A stretch of DNA of 64,000 bases, taken from NCBI GenBank assembly GCA_013365365.1, contig JABVXU010000145.1, forward strand, positions 1-64,000. Direction: 5' to 3'. Made by a program: the position numbers and the translations under genes. Below the pieces are notes generated by a model. That model had not been told where the DNA came from, ran no database searches, and saw only the letters and a list, made by a program, of their open reading frames with translations. Shown here piece by piece: positions 11,803 to 24,700 of this stretch. Every line of letters begins with the position of its first letter. Position 1 is the first letter of the stretch. Origin of the DNA: Cruorifilaria tuberocauda (lineage: Eukaryota > Nematoda > Chromadorea > Rhabditida > Onchocercidae).

Positions 11803-14800
11803 TTAAATAACGTAACGACATTCCTGAACTGTTTGTCCTAATTCAACTACCAGGTACAACGATTCAGTACTTTGCTCAACTGTTAACCCGAGTGGAATGT
11901 CTTTCCATTCCGAAGGATTACATGTTGACCAACGACATGTATTACTTGAAGCATTGGTTGAATTTCCTGTCGCTGGTCTCTCTGTAATATCAAAAAATTA
12001 TCAAGATTCTGCATCTACTTGAACTCTTGAAATTATGGCCTTCAAAATTAATGATAAAATTATCAAATTTTATTCAACATTTATAATTTCTATTTACCAA
12101 TGTGTGAAAAATCAGTTAATGATTCATTCAATAAATTTGAAGTGCTCAAAACTTATATCAATTCCATTTTTCCTTAGTGGCCTTTATTAGGCAGTTTATC
12201 CCTCTTCTATCCAAAGAAAAAAATCAACACTGGATTTCCTTACAGAGTTACTCATTTCAAGGAACAATGGAATGACTGGAATATAACAATCCCGAGAAAA
12301 TTTTAATAAAGAGGGCTAAATTGCAAACTGAATTTTTCAGCTAATTCTGTTGCTATTACTAATTTCGATTTAATCTCTTAATTTTACTGGTTCGTTACAT
12401 TTTGTGTAATCTCCAATTTATGGATTAGAAAAATTGCATATTTTTTTTTATTGTCATTTGTAAAAAGTATGACTATATGCTATGTTTTGAATAAAGGATA
12501 AAAAAAATAAGAGCACATTTGATTTTGAATTTATAATTCAAACTATGTAGTAAAAGAAACTATTATTATTATATTTTTATAATTTGCACAGCGAAGAAAT
12601 CTATCTTGAAATTTAAAATTTTGTTGAGAAAAATTAAAAGTAACTTTTGTAATCAAAGTTTCACTTTGAAGAACTTTGCATAGGTAAATAATTGCTCAAA
12701 TATTAATAATGAATATAATTATATACGTAAGGCAGGAAATAAAGCAATAAAAGCAAGAATTATATCTAACTTTCTTTCTGCATCATTAACTGTTGCAAGT
12801 CTTTGACAGTCTTGAAAGGTGCAGTAACATCGGAGGAAGTCCGAAGTGTTGGTGTTTCTGAGTCAGTCCCTACTTTAGAAGACAGATTCGCCAGTTGTCT
12901 TAAAGAACTCTGTTCTTTCTCGGTCAGTTTTCCAAGTTTTATCAAAACTCTAAAATTTGAAATCAGTCTTAAAATCTGAATTATTTCTTTTGAACGAAAG
13001 AGCTTCAAACGTTCAACGTCCAAGATGAGTTAAGGATAAGAATTTTTCATAATGTCTTCCAAAGGAAAAGATGATACACTATCTATCCGGTTTCTTGTCA
13101 TCAAATTGCCAGAAGAACAATTTGAAGAAAAATGGACTAGTAAAAAAACAACTTGCTTATCAAAATAGGCTTCTCGTAGTTCCGCTGGAGCCAACATTAT
13201 CGCTTTCAAAACCCTCTCCCATTCAGATTGAGTTAGGACGTTTGCTGAAAGAAATTACATTTAAAAATAGAAATTTGTTGCCACTGCAACAGCAAACGTA
13301 AGCTGCAATATATCAACTACAATGAAAAATTAACCGACAAAATCAACCTATTCGCCTAGAAGACGAAAAAGTAAATATATATCTCAAATGAGAATATCAA
13401 TTTCATGTCTAACGTATAAAAACGTATTGAAATGGGAAAAAAATGATGACATTCTACGAAAGCAATTAACATTCGATCACTCCATGCAATTAGTTGTCGT
13501 TTTCGTATCGGTTCTATTCCACCATCTAATACAGTTTCAAGAAGCTAAAAGAAAGATAAATACATTCCTTGGGATATATTGCTTCAATAAATGTTGATCT
13601 CGAATATGATATAAGGATTAAAATAAATCAATACTTGGAAACTTAACACATTTCCTGTTGATCTCTATATATTACAAGAATGCCTGCAAATCATTTACTG
13701 GTAATAACAAATAAATAATGATTTTATCTCTTTTAATACGTTCTCGGGATAAGTTTCTTATATACTATAATATTTACCTGAAAGAGTAGCTCGGGTAACA
13801 TTTTGGCTTCATTAAGATAATGAAAGATTGGTTTCCAGAAAAGTTGCAAGTCTTCTGGAATATCCCATATACATTCATTTTCTGAAATTAGAAAAATCAT
13901 CGCCACTTTTTCAAACGAAAACAGAAACCTTAAACTCAAAATATTCTAAGAGTTAAAAATGATCACTTTTCGAAACTAAAAAACTTCAGTATAGCTTAAT
14001 TTTCGTTTATTCTAATATGAAATACGGTTAACAGAAAACATCCTACTTTATAATCAAGTACCTGCAAATAAATTATAATCAACTGATTTAGCTTGTCTTT
14101 CATTTAAAATCAAATATCCTTCCGTCAAAAATACCTCCAGAAATTCCCTGAAAAGAGGAAGAATTCAATTATGATCGATTTTTTAACTGGTTTACAATAG
14201 CTTCTTTATCCTGAAATAACTTATGGCAACTAAAATTTCGGAATGCATATTTAGTGTAAGTGAGCCAAACAAATAATCTAATAATCTGATAAATTTCATG
14301 GACTTCAACTATTTGAAACACTGTTAAAGATACTCGGACTAATCACTCAAAGAAAAAGATCATTTCTCATGTTTTAAAAAGAACAGCGTGAAAAGCAACT
14401 TAGAAAGATCAAATGTAGAAAGAAAGCTTTGCGAAAGAAAAATACAGTCATGAACAGTAATGAGAATTAAAATTCATTGTGAATGAACGAAAATTTCAAG
14501 TACCTTACCAAGGATGCATCATAATGAATGTTTCTATCTTTATTAATATCTTATGCAACTTCGCACTCTTTCTAGGCTTGCCACTTCCCTTACGTGCAGA
14601 CAGTTTCATCTGGAAAGTTATTTAAAATTGCTAAATACTGAGTGATAATAACAATAATTAAGATAGCGATAAAGAGAACAATTGATTATCACATTGAACA
14701 TATTATAATCTTCGCTTTTATCAGACCAAGAAATAATAATTCTCCAAAATTCTCTAGAATAACTGCTGAGCTAGGTAAATCGGAACTCTTCATCTTCCTT

Positions 14801-16752
14801 TTTTTCTGTTAATTCTATTTTTAGACCTTATCAATCTAAACAATTTGATGTTTTCTTCCGATCTAATGGAATGAATTGAATTACCTTTTGCAAAGAAAAC
14901 GACATGAATTGATCAATTAAATCAACAGCTTCTTGCAGTATTTTATTTTCATCATTTTCATTTCGAATATTCGAATTCAGCCCAATAGCTTCGGCTACTG
15001 GTCGCGACCAGTGATGTTCCTAAAAAAAGAATTCAGTCATATCATATTTGGAAAAAATTTGGTTAATTCGAAATCTCTTCTTGGACTATGAAATCAAACC
15101 GATATAAAACAAACAACTCAACTAATCAATTTTAAATCTGCCTATCAATGAAGTAATGAAGAAAATCTTTATTTATTTAACAATTCAAACCGAAGTGAAT
15201 GCTACAAATGACTAACCCAAAGCCAATTTCGACAATATTTCGCTGCTTGACGCAAACTATCCAAGGATGGAAGGTGCGAATGAGTTGCACTATGTCGAAT
15301 ATCAACCACCCATTGGGGAATCCCAACCTAAAAGAATTAGAAACTTGGAAAATTTTCACAATAATCGATTTCGTTCTATATAAAACAGATCATTCACAGG
15401 AGCTTCTCAATATCTAAAACTGAATATTAGAATATTTTTCCTCTATCTCAAAAAAAATTCCACGAAATTTAATCATCACTTACATCACCAACAGCTGATG
15501 CAATTGATTTGAACGTGTAACTCGATTGACATATTTCGTTAACATAATTTACAAACCTGCAAGAAGAATCTTTCATCTCCTAGAACTTCTCTAATCTCAT
15601 TACTCGATGGGATATATCCTCAATTTAAGTGTAGAAATTGTGTAGGAAGAAATTAAATACCAACCAGTTGCTTTTTTTGAAAATTTTCTGAAAAGTTCGA
15701 AAACCACTAAAATAATTCTTGTGAAAGTAAGAAAAATAAATAAATGCTTAACTTCCAATCTTTATAACTACTTGAATTAAGTTAAGTGTAAAATGATTAG
15801 ATAAGAACAAAGGTTTAACTATGATTCAAAACATTAATTTTATAAAAGCATATTTGTCGATGGGCTTACGAATTTTCGTAAGAGTGATCCGTTCCTTTAG
15901 AACATAATGCTAAACAGTGCTGGTAGCAAACCTTCATTTTTTCACATATATTTGGAGGCGAAATTGATTTGAATTATATTTCGAGAAATAGAATGCTAAT
16001 CACTTTTGATTAGCATTCACTTTTGCCCATAAACTTATAAATATCAATTATTAATATTTAAATTACCTTTTTATCTCTAGCATTTAATTAAATTGCACAA
16101 TTTACAGGGGATTACAGGGGAATCTTGAGATTGACTGACCTAATAATAGCGGTACAGTATGCAAGTTTTACATTCCCGATCTTGAACCAGTCATCATTTT
16201 TGGTCTCTTTATCCATAATAATTGCACGCAACAGCATTTCAGTCATGTCTGCAGCCACGTGTACCGAATCGCCAGATCTAAATGAGTTAGTTTTGTTTAT
16301 AGAATTAATCCATTTTCTCGTTCAACTTTACATCGTAGGATGTGAAAGATTTCATGGGACAAGCACTTAATACAACTTAGAAACCTTGTTAAGTACGCAT
16401 GGTTTATTTTACCGATTATTTTACAAAAACTCATTGATCCTGTGATAAAACACAGTGATCTTAGCTAACAAGTATATCTGAAGTCAAGATTATAACTAAG
16501 CGAAATAAACCTGATAACCCAACAATTATGGATTCAGATATCATTTCTCAACTTACCATAAAAACGATGATGGCTAATAAGAGATGTAAAATAACCGGAT
16601 AATGGCAGAAAAGTTAACCTTGCTTTCCATGACACAATCAATGCTACGGCATGTTTCAATTCCGATATCTTATCACTTCGATATACATTTGTTACAATGT
16701 CCCATTCACGTCTGAAAGAATATTTAACGAAATACTCTGCCTTTTTCTGCAT
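11803..16752 (-). CDS. LAS1 homologue, pre-rRNA ITS2 endonuclease subunit
   Basis: Las1 partners the kinase Grc3/NOL9 and cleaves ITS2 in pre-60S maturation. Exons in coding order are 16619-16752, 16140-16277, 15484-15556, 15217-15327, 14885-15019, 14509-14609, 14062-14147, 13778-13881, 13424-13544, 13157-13244, 12771-12949 and 11803-11981. All joins keep phase, giving 482 residues, similar to yeast Las1 and shorter than human LAS1L. The N-terminal 160 residues match the Las1 HEPN domain: REWDIV near residue 15, then IPQWVVDIRHSATH with the catalytic RHxxTH motif at about 126-131, then LPSLDSLRQAAKYC. A helical middle follows, and a tail with the SEWKDIPLGL motif. The intron between 12,950 and 13,156 needs a GC donor. 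The ATG at 16,752 reads through an internal TTTCAG acceptor (exon would begin at 16,711), so an upstream first exon is possible. Confidence 0.92.
12950..13156 (-). other. probable GC-AG intron in LAS1
   Basis: On the minus strand the exon ends GATAA and the intron begins GCAAGT, the classic GC-donor context, and it ends TTTTAG. Splicing here joins GAT AA to A GTT in phase and restores an open frame into the last two exons. The available GT donors just downstream leave the wrong phase, and no intermediate exon with correct phase was found. Confidence 0.7.
15991..16018. repeat. perfect 12-bp inverted repeat with 4-base loop
   Basis: GAATGCTAATCA is followed by CTTT and then its exact complement TGATTAGCATTC. 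It lies in the LAS1 intron between the exons at 15,484-15,556 and 16,140-16,277. Confidence 0.85.
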
Positions 16753-18727
16753 GCTTTAATGGAATAAGGTAAAAATAAATTTTGAATTTTGAGACTAAAA
16801 AACGAAAACTTCATCGAAAGTTTAAACACAGCAACTAAGTTTATTTCTAGAGTACAAATTTAACAGATGAAATACCCAACATGAATTGCCTCAATAGGCC
16901 TCACGGATCAACCTATTTTTCCAGAATGTTAAGAAAAATTATTATAAACATTTTATTATGAAAATGTGTACTACAATCAACCAACCTCGTGAATGGTACT
17001 TGAACTCCTTTCAAATTTCTCATCATTTATTAAATAAATTATTATAACATCAAATCCAATACGTGAATGAAATCTACCATATCCTCTCGATCTTCATCGG
17101 AAAAATATTTATAAACCTGATAAACTTCTGAAGAAATAATAAAATGCAAATCTCTCAAATTTGGAAAAACCGTAACTCGGTTTCCTAAGAAATGTGAATC
17201 CATTTCCCATATCTAAATGACATTCTTATCTCGAGTAAACCTTTTTACTGATCATGTTAAATGAAGCATTCTACACTTCACATCCACTATGCTACTTTAA
17301 TTTACTCATATATTCAAAGATTGAAATCCCGATAAAATAATGCTATTTGTCATAAAAAACCTACTAATGAACCATAAATTGTTAGTAAATACAAAATATT
17401 GTATGATTATCTTAATCAATGGATGATACAATATTTTTGAACTGTAAGAAGTGGAAGTTGTTTAATCGAAAAAAAAAAAACTTTTACAGGCAAATAAAAT
17501 TCGAATTGCGTATATTTCTTCCTGATGAAGAAGATAAAAATAGAGAGAAGCAAAAACTATCTCATACAATCATCCAATATAATGACAATACAAACGAATC
17601 GTTTCAAATTTAACTGTCATATAATCATATCTATGATAAGAATTTGCATCAAAAAGACATGTAGTCGATTGTTCGTTTTAATCAACGAATGAACGAATTT
17701 TACCCGTTTTGGCTCAACAACCCAATTTTTCTAATTTTACATCTAAAATTCTTTACATCCTAAATTTTATAAATTCAAACAACATCTCAAAAAAAACGAT
17801 GATAGCTAAGAATAAAATTTCATTAATGAATAATAATGCGATGTAGCAGTAATTTTCATTATTTCATAATATCAAAGTTAATAAAAATAAAAACTTTTAA
17901 CTCTAAATTTAATAATAACCAAATATTATGAATAAATACTACATGTAATATCATAAGCATTATTAGACCAAAATGACCTGAGAATAAAGCTATGTTTTTA
18001 AAAAAATTGAAAATGACGAAGTAGTAAAAATCAATTAATACAAATTCGATGTCAGTAAAAGCAGGCACAAATTAAAGGATTGAAAAAATTCACGTGTATA
18101 AAACAGGGAATGAAATTGATCAAGATGAAAAAACTGGAATGGATAAATGCATAGGAAATACAGTAAGAAAATATAAAAGAATCAAACATAGCATCCAAAA
18201 ATTATTGCTAATTATGATGAACGAGACAAACAGAAAAGCAATCAAAACAAGTGGCTGATACAACATTAGTTGATTTCTGAGCAGAGGTAAAAAATATTAC
18301 TAGGTCACTTTCAGACAGATGGCATAGCGACAAGGAATAACTAGTCCTGATGTTTTAATAAATCATAAAATAAGTAAATGAGAAATGAAAAGATGATATA
18401 CATGTAAGAATACGATTTAAAAAATAAATATATATTTCTGCATTTTCCAAAACGGTAAATGTTTTAAAGACGAAAACAATGAAATCGTCCGTAATAAGCC
18501 TTCAAGGACAGATTAAAGGAAATGAATGCAAGTGAAAGATTTGACTAATAATATGCTTCAAAGTTTATAAATGGAATCAATGCTTAAAAACTCGATAAAT
18601 AAAGAATTTAACTGGACTGAATTTAACTGAAGCACAGCTCAAAAAAACTAACCGCCCGAAAAAAGAACATGAATTTGTACAACACATACAAACACTGAAA
18701 AAAAGTTTGAAAATATCATTAATCGTT
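16753..18727. other. intergenic region between CERT and LAS1
   Basis: About 2 kb lies between the CERT stop codon and the LAS1 start, on the same strand. Open frames at 17,419-17,613 and 17,859-18,068 are low-complexity and have no splice partners. The region should contain the CERT 3' UTR and either a LAS1 promoter or an operon spacer. Confidence 0.55.
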
Positions 18728-18737
18728 TTAAACGATT
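18721..18737. repeat. 17-bp palindrome over the CERT stop codon
   Basis: AATCGTTT and AAACGATT flank a single central base. The palindrome includes the last codons and the TAA stop of CERT. Confidence 0.8.
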
Positions 18738-21700
18738 AGTGGCTGAGCTTTAACTTTATTGAGCACATATCTGGTGAAACCATGCAAAAATTTCGGATAT
18801 TCACGTTTGTAAATAACTCTCAACGCTGATGCCGGTACCCAACCACCCGGATTTACTGAAAAACCCTTCATTTAATACATTCAATTTAATAAATACAAAA
18901 GCTGAATCATTAATTTGCACCGAGTTTTCTAGAAAAGAAATCATATTTGCATGACTGTTCTAAAGTAACACTGTAAAAGATTCAAATTAACATATTTTTT
19001 AACCAGATTACGATTGTTAGATTAGTGTATGAATTCTTCCCACAGAACCGAAAAAAAAGCTATTTGTCGTGGAAATTCTTCTACTACTGCAATAAAAAAT
19101 ATTACTAAAAATTTTCTGTTTTTTGATAATTTTTTTGTAGTTTGGAATGAGATTTTCTAAATTAAAAAATTAAACGGCAACTACCTTAATTAGTTTCGCT
19201 GTTAACTCATTTTTTATGAAAAGAGTTCCTTAAATAATTCATTTGTGATGACACAATGTTTAACAATTACCTGAGTAGAAAGAGAGATTTCGGTATAATA
19301 ATTATGGAAAAAATGGAAACTAAAATCATAAAATTAACTATCAACCAAAAAAATGCATATTTAAGAAATTCACGAAAATTATTCTATTTTTTTTCCAATA
19401 TTTTCATGCTTTATAAACTTACCTTGTGCACAGTAACATACTTGACATTGAATATCGTTACGATTCAGTTCGGCTACCGGCTTACTGCGACCATTTTTGA
19501 CAACTGTTTCACATAGCATCGCTACAGTCAGACCTACTCGAACATTGGAACTATGTTGCAACTAAAAAACATCAAATTATAAAAATATTATGTCAATCGT
19601 TCCTATCTTTCTGGCTAGAAAACAAGATTGAAAAATAGAACAATTGTTAGTATGTAAAACTCTTCATTTGAAATGCAACTGGGATATTAAAGAAGTCAAA
19701 AATGCAAAGAAAAAAAACTAACCGGTACATTTGGAAGACTGCAATCGTGGTTACATACCATATATAGATCTAAAGCTTCCGGGCTTTTTTCTTCTGGAAG
19801 GTATCGTACGTTTGACCAAAACAGAGATTCCCGTTGAGCAGATGGCCAAATTCTTTTGTGCAACTAAAAAGAAAATATAACGTAAATGAATATGATAACC
19901 TGGTAAACAAAATAAAGTAATAAAGCAAAAGTAAGCGAAATTCATTTCAAAAATCCAAATCCAAAAAGTCGACCCTTTTGAGAAAAAACCATTTGATATA
20001 TCTTAATAAAAGACGTCTAACTTGATGTATTATAACAGTATCCATAGAGATTCTATCAACAACTTCCGTCTTGACCAATGTTTCTGAAAAACTTTCATAT
20101 TTTCAATATCTGCTTACTTTTTTAAACTCGACAATTTCTCTCAATTCCTTTATTTTTTAGAACAGAAAAAAGGAACTAACCATCCCACTCATGCTTATAT
20201 CGCGGCTCGAAGAAATAATGAATGTATTCCCGAGCAGACACACCCTGAAACGATGTGGACTAAAATCTAAGTAATCCACTTTCAGCTAAGATCTAAGTAA
20301 TCCGCTTCAGCTACAGCGAAATCTTTACTAAATTTCCTTCGTTAATTGCCAAAACTGAATTAACTATGAAATTTATACTCCAAATTTTAATCAAAGATAA
20401 GGAAAACCTGCACAAGATGAACAGCTTTCAATGGGTCGCAAACAATTCCGTTGATTTCCATTTCTCTTCTATACATTTTCATTTCATTTTCTTCCATGAA
20501 CAACTGCCAAACCTATAAATTCCTTTGTTTTTAAATGCGCACATCTTTGATCATTACGCCCGAACTGTAAGTAATTGTTATTTTACTGCATTTTCCAAAG
20601 AATGAGGAAACTCTTCTAAGATGTCTTCGAACAGTTTAACAATCTAAATATATATATGTATACTGACAAAATATAAAAAGTTAGTGAAAGTTCTAGTCAG
20701 ACTACAACAATTTCCTCATGGTTTTTTAAAATTAGTACAAATAAACTAAAAAAATTTTTCATTCTTTTCTATACTTTCAAGTTTTAGAGCCTAACTATCA
20801 AAAAATTGTCATTTCTCTCTGATCATATAGTCTAAATAGAGAAACAGTCCATTTAATTCGATCTACTAGAACAGAAATTCATTATTCAAATAAGAAATCT
20901 AACATCGTCATAAATACGAGATCGTGCATATTTTAATTGTTCCATAGCAATTCGGTTGATTTCTATCGCAAATAGATTTGATGCAGGTAAGGTAACATCT
21001 TTAGGTGGTGATTCAGCGATACTAGGATAATTTTCATTTTTTTCTCTTGTCTCGGTTGACAAATCTGAATTCGACATTCTTGGTGCCTCTTTCTTCTGAA
21101 ATTACACAAAAATTAATTCAATTCAAGTACGCGAGCGAAAATATGATACTGCAATGCAGAGATTATATAATTAAAATCCTATTCTCGAAATTTGACAGTT
21201 TTAATACTACATGGAAACTTCGAGCATCGCATCTCCCGGCAATAAAAAATCAGCCGCAAGTTGGGTAGCGCCCAAAAAATTCAATTCATTTTCCTAAATA
21301 AAATATGCAAATAAATATAAAATACTACCAGTAAATTATTAGTTTTATTGGAATTATCAAATCATTTTTGTTCTGATTTTAATCTGAAAGCACTATTAGA
21401 TTAAATTAGATTAAAATGATTATATATATGTATATATATATTTGCTTTCAGATCAAAAGAAAACAAAAATAAACATGTGATTCCAATAAATTAATGATTT
21501 CCGAAGCATGTTAGATAACAAACACTTTTCAAAGGAAATTTCGGAAGTGAATCAAGTAACTACTATATTAAGAAAAATTGACAAAGTTATGAACTGCAAA
21601 ATTGGGTTCTTTTATATCGCTCTTGCTTTCGGGAGTACAATCATAAGCATCATGCCATTCCTCGTCATCATCATCACTTGAAGCATTATCCACTTCCTGG

Positions 21701-24700
21701 AATTATAAAGTCTGGAATAAATAAAATCAGTGGCATAAGTGGACTCAGTCATCTGAATAGAATTCAGCGGCAAAATCGAATAGGATTTAATGATTTGAGT
21801 AAGAATTCAATAAACTCATTATGTTCCAAAAAGAAACAGTTCCACAGAGAGATGAATAGTTATCTAATATAAAAAGCTCAAAATATTGTAAAGAAACTTA
21901 AAAATGACTAAATATCAAAATTCAAAGTGACGCTATTTTCCAACAGGTTAATTTACTATAATTATATATACAGTTTTTCTAATTATGCTACGTTCAATCC
22001 GTTATCACAGCCTCCTCAATTCGTCCCCTAAATTAGAAATACAAATGTAAAAACAATATTGGTCATATGTTTTCTTTATCCAATATAAGTCGTAACTTCA
22101 AAATCGTATCTTTTTAAAATTTCATTTGTTGGAAAAAATCTCTGCTCTAAATGAATGAAAATCACTTTTGTATTTTCCCTCGTATTCGTTTTTCAATTAT
22201 TAAATTTTTGATTTTTAAATATTTGCTTATTTCCAATAAAAGCCATATTTTATGTTTTCATTTCCTGTCTGATTTCAAAAATTTTCGAAGCTTACGAATC
22301 TTTGATTTGTCACGATGTAATGCGAACTGTTATTAACAATGATTTTGTGTTCGGTCTCACAATGATCGTTGTGATGCTGATTATGACTGACCTTCGCCTA
22401 AAATGATGTCATAAACAGAAGATATATCCAAGCATCATACTTCTACAGATCTTAGAAGAATGCTAAAGCTTTCCATTCGCTTAATTACTAAGCAGTTTGC
22501 CGAATACAACAAAAAAATGTTCTGAAAAAAATAATATAATATATATCGACTGCTTAACTATTCATCGCAATTATATATAGAATCATCCTATAGTTGCATA
22601 TTCATCCATAAAATGATTAAATTCTATCACTCTACATAATCATTGACTCATATTTCAGTCAATAATTCTAAATAGTAGTTTACAATTGGGTGATAGAGTT
22701 GATAGAGCTGATTCATTCAGAGTATCATTATGTAAAAGAAAAGTACTTGAAAACAGTCAGCAGGAGCCTTGCTGATCGATGAAAACAAGTATTTGTATGT
22801 ACAGAGCTTGGTCTGGCTATACCCGCAAGTCGTTACGTCACTACCGCAAATATATCAATTTAATGCCTGAGTTGCTCAGTCATCTTCACGGTTAAGAAAT
22901 TGTGTCATTATGATTTTTTTTAAAGGAAGTTTGAGATAAGATCAATCGATTTTTTTTCACTTCCATTATAACAAGTCTTCCAAAAAATAATCATGTCATT
23001 TTTTTGAAAGAAAATAACAAAAAAAAAAAAGAAAATAATGGCCTGCCAGAAACACAGACAAATGCATAGAAAGATGCGTGTTTGAAGAACGAGTGGAAAA
23101 ATAGACCAATAAAAACAGTAGGGATATTGGACTTCATATTTCATCGTGAAACTTATTCAAATTCCATGAAATACTGATAGTGAAAGAAAATATTCTACTG
23201 CTATGGAAATAATGCAAAAAGAAATGCCACAAATAGGAAGAGAAAGGAACAAAAAATGCGTGTTAGAATTAAAGAATTGATTCATCGTTCAGAGAGCAAG
23301 GACAAAAATATATAAGTAAAATAACATCCGCATTCTTTATTAAATTAAGAATACTTCAAAAAAAAACTAGTAAGCGAAGTATGAAAAAATCCCATTCATT
23401 CCATTTGTTATCTTAAAATTTCTCAAAATTTAAAAATTTCATCCAAGTAAAATTGATAAGATATTTGTTAATAGTATTTTTAAAAACATCTTTTATAATC
23501 TTAATAATATATTTTTAATTATATAAATTATGTATAAACAATGCAATGACCTTTCCATCCATCCTTTCGACTGTTCATATGTGAACGTTTTTCTCTTCAA
23601 ACAGATAATTTGTAAAATTAACTGTTTGAAGAAAAGAGTTAAGATATAAAAAAAAATGAAATGATTAAAAAAGAATAATAAAGTAAGACATAAGAAGTCA
23701 TCGCATAGCTTATTTAAATTACTTGTTATTTCTCAAATTCAATTCAATATGAAATTTATAAAATCTTATAAATCTAATCTCACACCTAATGTAATAGTAA
23801 CTACAAACCATTTGAAAAATTTTTTGCTGTAATACCTGCTTTGACAGTAAATGAATGCATGTGTTAATATTCTGCAGTACGGCAATAGTTACAGCATTCA
23901 GTGCAATACTTTCATCTAAAAGAGAAGTAGCACTAGTATTTTCTCTGTCATCTTTGATTGTATGAATCAAGTTTTCCAGTCGAACTGTTTGTCGCTCAAT
24001 CATGTCGTTGAAACGTTCCAACTGTTCCATTTTATTTATCAATTCTAACTGGAAAACAACAAAAATACTCATATTAATTAATTTTTATGTGGATATTTCA
24101 TTTAGATTGAGATGGTCTCTTCAGATTAAGATGGCTTATAACGGATTTCATTCACCTCCGTGAAAATAAGAGAAATCAATGGTATGAGATCAAATGACAG
24201 TTTAAATATCTGATCGATTTACATCATAAAATTGCAAGATGAACAACAAAAACGTTAAAAAGTAAGAGTGCTTTTGCTCTTCTTTCAGCCAACTAATGTT
24301 TACTTTCAGGAGATCCGGCATAAAACTTTCATAAATCTAACAAATTTGTACCAATACTTTAACTGACTTCAAAAAGGTAGGCAAAAAAGTCACTACCCAT
24401 CCACATCAATTTTTAATTCAAATAATAAAAATTACAGATAGCGATGACTGTTCCGTACTTTTCATTGAATCATCAATCGAGCAACGGTTCCTTGATTTAC
24501 TGGTTGACCCGAACTGTTAAAAAACCGGAGTATTCTACGATTTAAAATAAAATGTCGGGAAGTTCCAATAACATCAAAATGGAGTTGTAAATAAATGAAC
24601 CAAGCTTAAAAGAGATAGTTTTTCTCTATTAAATTTAAGAAAGAAAATACGTTGAATACAATACAACGAACCGTTTGGTACCTTAAAGCACGTAACCATA

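Noticed and set aside
13052..13300. Plus-strand frames starting MSSKGKDDTL and the overlapping frame at 13,071-13,301 look like a small protein.
   Set aside because: They are antisense to a LAS1 exon (13,157-13,244) and its introns; the minus strand keeps phase with eleven other exons, so the plus frames are shadows.
15177..15417. Overlapping frames on both strands at the same place.
   Set aside because: The true reading is a third one on the minus strand, the LAS1 HEPN exon at 15,217-15,327; these two are shadows.
22920..23144. Minus-strand frame rich in Phe, Ile and Cys that resembles membrane segments.
   Set aside because: It lies in a CERT intron, includes poly-T-derived Phe runs and lacks splice or start context.
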